5,817 nt of DNA from DYIB01 sp049320945 (GTDB taxonomy: Bacteria; Pseudomonadota; Gammaproteobacteria; Burkholderiales; Rhodocyclaceae). The stretch spans positions 1 to 5,817 of the forward strand of contig JBMOQT010000218.1 of assembly GCA_049320945.1 (NCBI GenBank), written 5' to 3'. Shown here piece by piece: positions 1 through 5,547 of the stretch. Positions within the stretch are counted from its first letter, which is position 1. Every line of letters starts with the position of its first letter. The notes under the pieces were generated by a model. It had not been told where the DNA came from. It saw nothing but the letters and a program-made list of their open reading frames with translations, and did not search any database. The position numbers and the translations under genes are program-made.

Positions 1-132
1 CAGCAGGCGCCGCTACCCGCTCGACACGAGGAACTGCTCGATCAGTTGCAGGGGCTCGTAGCCCCGATTGGAACCCGGCGCAGGCAATCCCCACGCCGCC
101 ACCGCCTGGCGAAAGCCCATGCTGTCGAACAA
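1..132 (-). pseudogene. Transposase N-terminal remnant (IS1380/DDE-type), degenerate
   Basis: Read on the minus strand, bases 132 to 13 encode about 39 residues beginning LFDSMGFRQAVAAWGLP and containing GSNRGYEPLQLIEQF. The LPxPGSNRGY...QLI-F pattern is one I associate with the N-terminal region of IS1380-type DDE transposases. The frame is closed on both sides: an in-frame TGA lies upstream (133-135) and a TAG at 13-15 comes soon after FLVSSG, where a live transposase would continue for several hundred residues. The catalytic DDE core is not visible, and whether a shifted frame continues beyond base 1 cannot be seen. No inverted-repeat end or target duplication was recognised. I read it as a dead insertion-sequence fragment. 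The family assignment comes from remembered motif similarity and is moderate; the broken state is seen directly. Confidence 0.5.
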
Positions 133-169
133 TCAAGAAGAACGTAGGACAGCATGGAAGAAATCTTGC

Positions 170-215
<46 letters not shown>

Positions 216-239
216 CCGACGTCCGCCGTGTCGGTCGCG

Positions 240-275
240 GCTTCATGGACGGGCCCGGGAGCCGGGCCATGAAGC
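240..275. repeat. Imperfect inverted repeat, bulged hairpin
   Basis: GCTTCATGG plus CCCGG (240-248 and 254-258) pair perfectly with CCGGGCCATGAAGC (262-275), with loop GAG (259-261) and a five-base bulge ACGGG (249-253). This gives a 14-bp GC-rich stem. No T-run follows on either strand, so it is not a standard intrinsic terminator. It may be an RNA structure in the leader of the downstream gene, a protein site, or a remnant of the neighbouring mobile element. Confidence 0.6.
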
Positions 276-510
276 TGGGGATGAGGCCGTTGCGCCCGCC
301 GTCCATGCGAGGGATATCGACGACACAAAGGCAAAGGCCGCACGAAGCAAGGCGTTTCCGGAGTCCAAAGGGGCCTATGCGGGGCTGACGTCCAAATGGC
401 GCCTCGGTACCTACGATAAGCCGCGCTCTGGGTGGTTACCCAAGCGCACGTGCCGCGTGCGGTGGCGCCATCCCCCGGCGCTTCTCGATACCTCGCCGGT
501 TCTTCCGAAA

Positions 511-525
511 GCCCTGTTACAGGGC
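511..525. repeat. Short perfect hairpin GCCCTG-TTA-CAGGGC
   Basis: Six perfect GC-rich base pairs enclose a three-base loop about 115 bases upstream of the GGDEF-EAL start. It could be a small operator or a leader-RNA stem. It has no T-run directly after it (TTGTTTT comes 15 bases later), so a terminator is doubtful. Hairpins of this size also occur by chance in GC-rich DNA. Confidence 0.3.
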
Positions 526-641
526 GGGTACGCCGGCCCCTTGTTTTACTTCCGCCCGTCGCATCTTCCGACTCCTTACCGCCAGCATCGCACTTGCCTT
601 TCACGGCGGCATCCGCACCCAGCGTGAGCGAGACCCGCCAT

Positions 642-3581
642 ATGCCAAGGAAAATCCCCTTGCTCGTGAAAGTGGGTATAGCCCCCCTGGTGGCTGGGCT
701 CATTGTACTGATCATCTTTGCACGGCAAGTCTATATTACCAGCGGAATCGAACGGGACGCGGCGGCGATCAATTTGGCTGGTAGCCAGCGGATGCGATTG
801 TTCAAACTTGTGTTATTGACGGAGCAATACCTGGAGCACAGAGAACCGAAAATACGGGCCTTGATTGATCAGGAGATGACGACCTTTGAGGCTATCCTGC
901 ATGGATTTAAACACGGTGACCCGCGATATACCCTCAAGAGCATGGACAATCCGGAGCTCATCGTCTTCCTTGATAAAAGCGGGGATGAGTGGAACAAGAC
1001 CATCAAGCCCCTGTTTCAGAATGTTCTCGCCGCATCAGCTTCCAGGGAAACCCTCCGGACCTTGAAGGATCACGTGGAAGAGTATGTGAAGCGTATAGAT
1101 ACATTGGTCGCCCTTCTTCAAGCCGATTCCGAGAAAAAGGTGGATGCACTGCACCATCTGTTACGGATATTCCTGTTGGCGAACATTGCCATCGGGCTGG
1201 GGAGCCTGATTTATATCCACCTGATTATTCTCAAACCACTAAAGATGTTCGCGGAGACGTCGAGGGCCATGGCCGCGGGAGACCTCTCGAGGGTGGTGCC
1301 GGTCTTGTCGAAAGACGAGATCGGAGAGCTGGCAAGCGACTTCAATGAGATGTCTGCCCGTCTCGAGAACCATATCGAAACCCTGCATCAGAAAACAGTC
1401 GAGCTGGAAGCTCAGAAAGCCCTGATCGAGACCGACCGGCGCGCCATCCTCGGACTCAAGAAATATGCCTATGACATCATCGCGAGCCTTCCTGCGGGGC
1501 TGATCGTGGTGGACGACGTCCTGGAAGTGCTCAGCGTCAACCGCTCCTTCCGCGAGCTGTTCGGCCTGAGAAGCGGCGAAGCCGTCGGCGGGCAAGACAT
1601 CGCGGAACTGCTGCCGCTGCCCGGCCTGCGCGAACAGGCGCAGGGCGTGCTCGCCAGCGGCACTGCCGTGCACGGCATCGAGGCCAGCCTGGGCGGGAAA
1701 TGGCTCCGCCTCGCCATCACTGGCATCCGTCTTGCGGAAGAAGAAGAAGAAGAAGAAGAACGTCTGCTCGTGATGGTCGAAGACATCACCGAACGCAAGG
1801 CGGCCGAGGCGCGCATCGAGCAGCTCGCTTTCTACGACCCGCTGACGGGGCTGCCCAACCGGGCGCTGTGCCTGGACCGGCTGCAGCAGGGGATCGCCGC
1901 CGCCTCCCGGCATGGCCGCGCGTTGGCGGTGATGTTCGTCGACCTGGATGGGTTCAAGCACATCAACGACAGTCTGGGCCATGATGCGGGCGACCGGCTG
2001 CTTCAGGAGGCGGCGCGAAGGCTGACGTCCTGCGTGCGGGAAGCCGATACCGTGGCGCGCCTGGGCGGCGACGAGTTCGTGGTGATCCTGGACGAGATGA
2101 CGGAAGAGGCCGCGGGCATGCTGGCGCGCAAGCTCCTCGGGGCCTTGCGCGCGCCCCTGGCGATCGACGGACACACGTTGCACGTCACCTGCAGCATCGG
2201 CATCGCCCTCTATCCCCGCGACGCCACCGACGCCCGGACCCTGCTGCGCAACGCCGACGCGGCCATGTACCGCGCCAAGCAGGAAGAGCGTAATGCCGCA
2301 CGCTTCTACACCGAGGAGATGAACCGCAAGGCGCTGGAGCGTCTCGCCCTCGAAGAAGACCTGCACCGGGCCCTCGAGCGGGGGGAATTTCTCCTCCATT
2401 ACCAGCCGCGGGTGGACCTCGTGAGCGGGGAGATCACCGGCTTCGAAGCCCTGGTGCGCTGGCGGCACCCGCACAAGGGGCTGATCCCGCCCGACCGCTT
2501 CATCCCGGTGGCGGAGGAGACGGGGCTCATCCTGCCCCTGGGCGCGTGGGTGCTGCGCGAAGCCTGCACCCAGGCCGTGGCCTGGGCGCGCCAGGGGCTC
2601 GATCCGGGGAGCATGGCGGTCAATCTCTCGGCGCGCCAGTTCCGCAGCCCCGATCTGGTCGACAAGATGGCCGGCATTCTCCGGGAAACCGGCCTCGCCC
2701 CCGGCGGCCTGGAGCTGGAAATCACCGAAAGCATGGTGGCGAGCCACGTGGAGCAGGCGATCGCCACCCTGGATCGGCTCAAGGCCCTGGGGGTGCGGCT
2801 GGCCATCGACGACTTCGGCACCGGGTATTCGAGCCTGAGCCAGCTCAAACGTTTCCCGGTGCAGGTACTCAAGATCGACAAATCCTTCATCGCCGGCATC
2901 CCGTCCGACCCGGACGATGCCACCATCGTCACCGCCATCCTCTCCATGGCCCATGCCATGCACCTCGATGTGGTGGCCGAGGGGGTGGAGACCGAGGCGC
3001 AGCTCGCTTTCCTGCGGCGGCACGGCTGCGACGAAATGCAGGGCTATTTCTTCAGCAAGCCGCTGCCGGCCGAGGCCGCGCAAGCGCTGCTCGCCGAGGG
3101 GCAGCGTCTCGCCCCGGACGGAGCCGACGGGGTCGCCGGGAGCCGCACTCTGCTCCTGGTGGACGACGAGGAGCACATGCTGTCCGCCCTCAGCCGCGTG
3201 CTGCGCCGCGACGGCTACCGCATCCTCAAGGCCACCTCGGCCAAGGCGGCCTTCGACCTGCTGGCGCAGCACCCGGTCGGAGTAATCGTCTGCGGCCTGC
3301 GCATGCCCGAGCTGAGCGGCACCGAATTTCTGCGCCGGGTCAGGCAGATCCACCCGCAGACCGTGCGCATCGTGCTCTCGGGCTATACGGAACTGACGAG
3401 CGTGACCGATGCGATCAACGAGGGCGCGGTGTACAAGTTTCTCACCAAGCCCTGGGAGGATGATTTGCTGCGCGCCAACATCAAGGAGGCATTCCAGCAC
3501 TTTGAACTGGCCCGGGACCGGCAGCGCTTGGCCGAAGAACTCGCCCGCGCCAGGGAGCAGATGGAGGCGCGGGGGGAATGA
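642..3581 (+). CDS. Membrane-bound bifunctional diguanylate cyclase/phosphodiesterase: PilJ/NarX-like sensor-HAMP-PAS-GGDEF-EAL-REC
   Basis: This 979-residue inner-membrane protein should make and break the second messenger c-di-GMP in response to a periplasmic signal. Order of parts: TM about 10-28; a PilJ/NarX-type sensor about 33-160 with the P-box-like INLAGSQRMR at 43-52; TM about 174-197; HAMP about 196-245; a helical linker; PAS about 271-390; GGDEF about 396-555; EAL about 570-815; receiver about 835-950; then a charged helix to the end. The cyclase has GGDEF at 475-479 and an inhibitory RxxD site (R466-D469). The phosphodiesterase has EAL 602-604, N661, E693, D723/D724, K744, E780 and Q800, so both look active. 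In the receiver D841/D842, S913 and K936 are present, but the phosphoacceptor position is Gly885. I chose ATG 642 because it places MPRKIPLLVK directly before the first TM. The Shine-Dalgarno is weak; GTG 624 and GTG 432 are in-frame alternatives. The sensor half is visibly lower in GC than the catalytic half. The gene appears to stand alone. Confidence 0.95.
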   Translation: MPRKIPLLVKVGIAPLVAGLIVLIIFARQVYITSGIERDAAAINLAGSQRMRLFKLVLLTEQYLEHREPKIRALIDQEMTTFEAILHGFKHGDPRYTLKSMDNPELIVFLDKSGDEWNKTIKPLFQNVLAASASRETLRTLKDHVEEYVKRIDTLVALLQADSEKKVDALHHLLRIFLLANIAIGLGSLIYIHLIILKPLKMFAETSRAMAAGDLSRVVPVLSKDEIGELASDFNEMSARLENHIETLHQKTVELEAQKALIETDRRAILGLKKYAYDIIASLPAGLIVVDDVLEVLSVNRSFRELFGLRSGEAVGGQDIAELLPLPGLREQAQGVLASGTAVHGIEASLGGKWLRLAITGIRLAEEEEEEEERLLVMVEDITERKAAEARIEQLAFYDPLTGLPNRALCLDRLQQGIAAASRHGRALAVMFVDLDGFKHINDSLGHDAGDRLLQEAARRLTSCVREADTVARLGGDEFVVILDEMTEEAAGMLARKLLGALRAPLAIDGHTLHVTCSIGIALYPRDATDARTLLRNADAAMYRAKQEERNAARFYTEEMNRKALERLALEEDLHRALERGEFLLHYQPRVDLVSGEITGFEALVRWRHPHKGLIPPDRFIPVAEETGLILPLGAWVLREACTQAVAWARQGLDPGSMAVNLSARQFRSPDLVDKMAGILRETGLAPGGLELEITESMVASHVEQAIATLDRLKALGVRLAIDDFGTGYSSLSQLKRFPVQVLKIDKSFIAGIPSDPDDATIVTAILSMAHAMHLDVVAEGVETEAQLAFLRRHGCDEMQGYFFSKPLPAEAAQALLAEGQRLAPDGADGVAGSRTLLLVDDEEHMLSALSRVLRRDGYRILKATSAKAAFDLLAQHPVGVIVCGLRMPELSGTEFLRRVRQIHPQTVRIVLSGYTELTSVTDAINEGAVYKFLTKPWEDDLLRANIKEAFQHFELARDRQRLAEELARAREQMEARGE
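1737..1760 (+). repeat. In-frame trinucleotide repeat (GAA)8 in the PAS domain
   Basis: Eight perfect GAA codons encode Glu366-Glu373 of the c-di-GMP enzyme. They lie between the last two predicted beta-strands of the PAS domain (after WLRLAITGIRLA and before RLLVMVEDITE), where a short loop is expected. Slippage here would change the loop by whole Glu residues without breaking the frame. The neighbouring codons are mostly GC-rich, so the run of GAA rather than GAG points to repeat expansion rather than ordinary codon choice. Confidence 0.95.
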
Positions 3582-3784
3582 GTCCCCATCGCAGTCTCGA
3601 TGGTGCAGTCGCGACCTATTGAGAATTACATAATATCGTGACGCCGTTCGAAATCCCTCCTGTCCTCCCTTTGCAAAGGGAGGAACCCGCTAAAGGCCGT
3701 TCGCAGCAGGTTCCCCTCTTTGGCAAAGAGGGGACAGGGGAGATTTTCGATCTGGCTCGCTTTCGTCACATGGTTACGTAAGGA
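3582..3784. other. Convergent intergenic region
   Basis: This gap lies between the stop of the plus-strand GGDEF-EAL gene and the minus-strand gene block. It begins with a relatively AT-rich stretch (about 3617-3640) and is dominated by the palindromic element at 3648-3750. No hairpin with a T-run typical of an intrinsic terminator follows the GGDEF-EAL gene; the palindromes themselves are the only strong structures that could stop transcription from either side. No coding potential is apparent here. Confidence 0.6.
3648..3750. repeat. Nested palindromic intergenic repeat (REP/MITE-like)
   Basis: Two perfect palindromes, 3663-3684 (core CCTCCCTTTGCAAAGGGAGG) and 3712-3734 (TCCCCTCTTTG, one central base, and its complement), sit inside a larger imperfect inverted repeat. 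The left arm TCGAAATCCCTCCTGTCC matches the reverse complement of the right arm (GGGGACAGGGGAGATTTTCGA) with a few differences. The spacer is about 25 bases. The whole can fold either as two hairpins or as one long stem. The pattern resembles dispersed intergenic repeats with CCCTTTGCAAAGGG cores that I recall from proteobacterial genomes. It may serve as a bidirectional terminator or mRNA stabiliser between convergent genes. Only one copy is present in this window. Confidence 0.75.
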
Positions 3785-3922
3785 TCAATAAATCCAACGT
3801 CTTCTCCAAACTCCTGGGTAACAGTGCGGGTCGGGGACGAAGATTTCGCTCGGAACGGGCGCCTTCTGGAAATTCGATAGCTTGTCCGGCAGCGAAAGCG
3901 CGAAGCCCAGCCGGCTTCCGGC
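3785..3922 (-). other. Open 45-codon stretch in frame after a TGA stop; possible gene remnant
   Basis: Directly after the TGA at 3923-3925 the same minus-strand frame stays open for 45 codons to a second TGA at 3785-3787. It reads AGSRLGFALSLPDKL, then SNFQKAPVPSEIFVPDP, and ends YPGVWRRRWIY. The residue mix is more protein-like than the other two frames. It has no start codon with a ribosome site and I recognise no family. It could be the former C-terminal part of the small gene upstream, or chance, since 45 open codons are not rare in GC-rich DNA. A small hairpin (3909-3923, AGCCGG-CTT-CCGGCT) also covers the start of this stretch. Confidence 0.2.
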
Positions 3923-4155
3923 TCAATAGCGGCTAACCGTTAATTCGTCCAGCCAGGATTCGATAGCGCGGATATGAAGATCGACAAGCGCGTCGATATC
4001 CTCCGGCATGGCCAGGCCGTGACGTTCGCAAAAGCGGGCGGTTACCGTATCGATGTCCATCCAATCGCTCGACGGTGCTGTCGGTGCTGTACACGCCTTC
4101 CGTTTCGGGATGCGGGTCAAGCTGAAAAAAGCGTTCCCGTGAGTCTCTTGTTCAT
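3923..4155 (-). pseudogene. Small gene downstream of the lipoprotein, apparently frameshifted twice
   Basis: An ATG at 4153-4155 lies 10 bases after the TAA of the lipoprotein gene, and its Shine-Dalgarno AAAGAG overlaps that stop, so a translationally coupled gene is expected. Its own frame ends after 12 residues (MNKRLTGTLFSA). The next frame reads DSRERFFQLDPHPETEGVYS and then TDSTVERLD. The third reads MDIDTVTARFCERHGLAMPE followed by DIDALVDLHIRAIESWLDEL and TVSRY to a TGA. Joining the three with a single-base step near 4145 and another near 4060 gives a continuous acidic protein of about 76 residues. Each step is equivalent to one extra base, so sequencing error is as likely as real decay. 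The intact distal frame alone could be translated from TTG 4120 or ATG 4057. I do not recognise the family. Confidence 0.4.
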
Positions 4156-4165
4156 GTCGATCTCT

Positions 4166-4978
4166 TTACGGTCCTTTGAGTTTGCCGCCTTGTCCGACCG
4201 CCCCTTGGGCCTTTTGCGGGGCGTACTGCCGGGCGGCGAGCACGAGCTTGTTGTAGGCATCCAGGAACGCCGCCGCGACGATCTTGCCCTGCGGCGTGTT
4301 GGCATAGGCGTTGACGCCGGCGATCAGGCCGCCCAACACGCCCACGCCCGCGCCCAGGTTGTAGTTCTTGGCGCTGCCCTGCGCGGCCACGATCTGCGCG
4401 CCACTGGCGTTGTCCAGCAACAGCAGGGTCGTGGATGCCCCCAAGGCCTGGACCTGAGCGGACGTATCCACCTTGTTCGAGTTGCGGCCGAACAACCCTC
4501 CCAGCCCGGTGCTCAGGGCAAATCCCGAAGGTTCGGCGAAGGTGACCGAGGGCACGAGGGTGTAGTCGGCGGCAAGCAACGTGCCTCCCGTCCGCTCCTG
4601 CGCCTGCGCGTTGCGGGTGAGGCCCGCCTGTTTGAGCTGCCGCTCGAAGTCCACGTTGTTGTAGGCGCGCCCGCGCTCGACGACGATGAAGCAGTTGGAC
4701 TGCTGCACGATCATGCGCACGATGGGAACAAAAGGGTCGCCGGTGTCGGTCAAGCCCACCGTGCCCAGCGGCTCGTTGCAGCGTTGCAGTTGTTCGGCCG
4801 CCTCCACCGCCCGCTCGCCTCCGGCGGCACCCGCCGTCACGGGGTCGTCGCCACCCAGGGTGGGTGTGGTCGAACACCCGGCCACGAGCGCCGCGACAGC
4901 CAGCCCCACGGCCGCCTGCCACGTGGTGGCTGCGGCACCTTGATGCGGGCGGCAGCGCCAAGTCAGTAAATCCTTCAT
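4166..4978 (-). CDS. CsgG-like outer-membrane-type lipoprotein
   Basis: This 270-residue protein carries a lipoprotein signal: a basic N-region (MKDLLTWRCRPHQG), a hydrophobic stretch AAVGLAVAALVAG and the lipobox LVAG-C at Cys36, so it should be acylated and anchored in the envelope. The mature part follows the CsgG/HfaB pattern: a helix-strand segment IVRMIVQQSNCFIVVERGR with the conserved 'VER' region, then LLAADYTLVPSVTFAE, then a strand rich in small and hydrophobic residues (VQALGASTTLLLLDNASG), and a C-terminal helix AAAFLDAYNKLVLAARQY. CsgG forms the export channel for curli subunits; related lipoproteins serve other envelope roles, and I see no curli subunit genes here, so transport is not assured. 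Start ATG 4976-4978 has a good GAGGG Shine-Dalgarno 8 bases upstream. A terminator-like hairpin lies about 30 bases upstream, and a coupled small gene follows 10 bases after the stop. Confidence 0.8.
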   Translation of the reverse strand: MKDLLTWRCRPHQGAAATTWQAAVGLAVAALVAGCSTTPTLGGDDPVTAGAAGGERAVEAAEQLQRCNEPLGTVGLTDTGDPFVPIVRMIVQQSNCFIVVERGRAYNNVDFERQLKQAGLTRNAQAQERTGGTLLAADYTLVPSVTFAEPSGFALSTGLGGLFGRNSNKVDTSAQVQALGASTTLLLLDNASGAQIVAAQGSAKNYNLGAGVGVLGGLIAGVNAYANTPQGKIVAAAFLDAYNKLVLAARQYAPQKAQGAVGQGGKLKGP

Positions 4979-4986
4979 GGCTTCAT

Positions 4987-4991
4987 CCCTC
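4987..4991 (-). promoter_or_regulatory. Ribosome binding site of the CsgG-like lipoprotein gene
   Basis: GAGGG on the minus strand sits 8 bases before ATG 4978 and fixes this start over later Met codons, which would remove the signal peptide. Confidence 0.7.
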
Positions 4992-5004
4992 GGTAAGGTT
5001 CAGC

Positions 5005-5035
5005 AAAACCCCGGGCGCCGCCTGGGCGCCCGGGG
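5005..5035 (-). terminator. Intrinsic terminator after the small secreted protein gene
   Basis: On the minus strand an 11-bp perfect GC stem (CCCCGGGCGCC at 5025-5035 and its complement at 5009-5019, loop of five bases) is followed at once by TTTT (5005-5008). It begins 9 bases past the TGA of the secreted-protein gene. The T-run is short but the stem is very strong. It lies only about 30 bases before the lipoprotein start, leaving little room for a separate promoter, so it may act as a partial terminator that lowers lipoprotein expression relative to the gene before it. Confidence 0.75.
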
Positions 5036-5044
5036 TGAGACCCT

Positions 5045-5422
5045 TCAGTCCTGAGGTACCGGCTTGCGCTCACAATGGCCTTGCCCATGGTGAGGACCAT
5101 CCTGCACCCAAACCATTCCGGGTCCGCACTGCCGCACGGCCCCCAGCGACGCGGCGCTCGGTTTGCCCATCGGGTTTGTCGGATTTGCGCCACGCTCCTC
5201 GATTTGCGAGGGATTTTGGGGCGCCACCGGCGGGCTCGATTTGGTCTTGATCACAAGCCGTTCGGCCGACGGCGCTGCCGGCACGGTGTGGGTCGGTGTG
5301 GAAGTCGGCGTTCCAGAAGGCTGACCCGGATTGGTGGGCACAGGTTTCTGCTCGGCGTGGGCGACGCCCAGCGCCAGGGCAAACGCGACGGCACCGGCCA
5401 GGATGGAAGGCTGAATACGCAT
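5045..5422 (-). CDS. Small Pro-rich secreted protein, unknown function
   Basis: This 125-residue protein has a clear Sec signal peptide (MRIQPSILAGAVAFALALGV, then AHA|E, predicted cleavage after residue 23). The mature part begins with a Pro/Thr/Ser-rich disordered region (about 24-75, with repeated PxP and TPT elements), then a basic/acidic linker, and ends in a small motif with two cysteines: C99-GPGMVWVQDGPHHGQGH-C117. The CxPGMVWV beginning loosely recalls short periplasmic modules with xPGxVWV motifs. The two Cys could form a disulphide, and three His near C117 could bind metal; both are guesses. Start ATG 5420-5422 has a strong AAGGAG site 7 bases upstream. It follows the S8 protease gene in the same direction after 125 bases and is followed by a terminator. 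I do not recognise a named family. Confidence 0.8.
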   Translation of the reverse strand: MRIQPSILAGAVAFALALGVAHAEQKPVPTNPGQPSGTPTSTPTHTVPAAPSAERLVIKTKSSPPVAPQNPSQIEERGANPTNPMGKPSAASLGAVRQCGPGMVWVQDGPHHGQGHCERKPVPQD

Positions 5423-5429
5423 GATGGTT

Positions 5430-5434
5430 CTCCT
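5430..5434 (-). promoter_or_regulatory. Ribosome binding site of the small secreted protein gene
   Basis: AGGAG on the minus strand, within AAAGGAGAA, lies 7 bases before ATG 5422. It is the strongest Shine-Dalgarno in the window and supports this start and high translation. Confidence 0.8.
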
Positions 5435-5547
5435 TTCGTGTTGAGGTGGATGGGTGCGACCTCGGCTTAGCTACGCGTTCGGTCGCTCTTTTGTCGTTGG
5501 CATCGAGACAATTTTTCAATCCTCATGCACCCGGCCTCGGCAAGGTG

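Noticed and set aside
432..641. N-terminal extension of the c-di-GMP protein from GTG 432
   Set aside because: It would put 70 low-complexity Pro/Ser/Ala residues before the first membrane segment, with no ribosome site at 432. ATG 642 gives a normal membrane-protein N-terminus.
1239..3500. A 753-codon minus-strand open frame opposite the c-di-GMP gene, including a run of Phe opposite the GAA tract
   Set aside because: It is the antisense shadow of a GC-rich gene. The plus strand encodes unmistakable GGDEF, EAL and receiver motifs, while the antisense product has no recognisable domain.
3610..3650. AT-rich stretch with TAATAT as a possible promoter -10 box
   Set aside because: No matching -35 element at proper spacing on either strand, and no gene begins nearby in the corresponding direction.
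4152..4961. A 269-codon minus-strand frame overlapping the lipoprotein gene in another frame
   Set aside because: Very Arg-rich, with no signal peptide or domain; the overlapping frame explains the locus.
3974..4969. A 331-codon plus-strand open frame
   Set aside because: It lies opposite the CsgG-like lipoprotein, which has a lipobox, a good ribosome site and family motifs; the plus-strand product is Arg/Gly/His-rich shadow sequence.
5423..5547. Promoter for the small secreted protein (TTGAAA or TTGTCT as -35 on the minus strand)
   Set aside because: No acceptable -10 box at 16-18 bases from either hexamer; the gene may be co-transcribed with the protease gene or use a promoter I cannot recognise.
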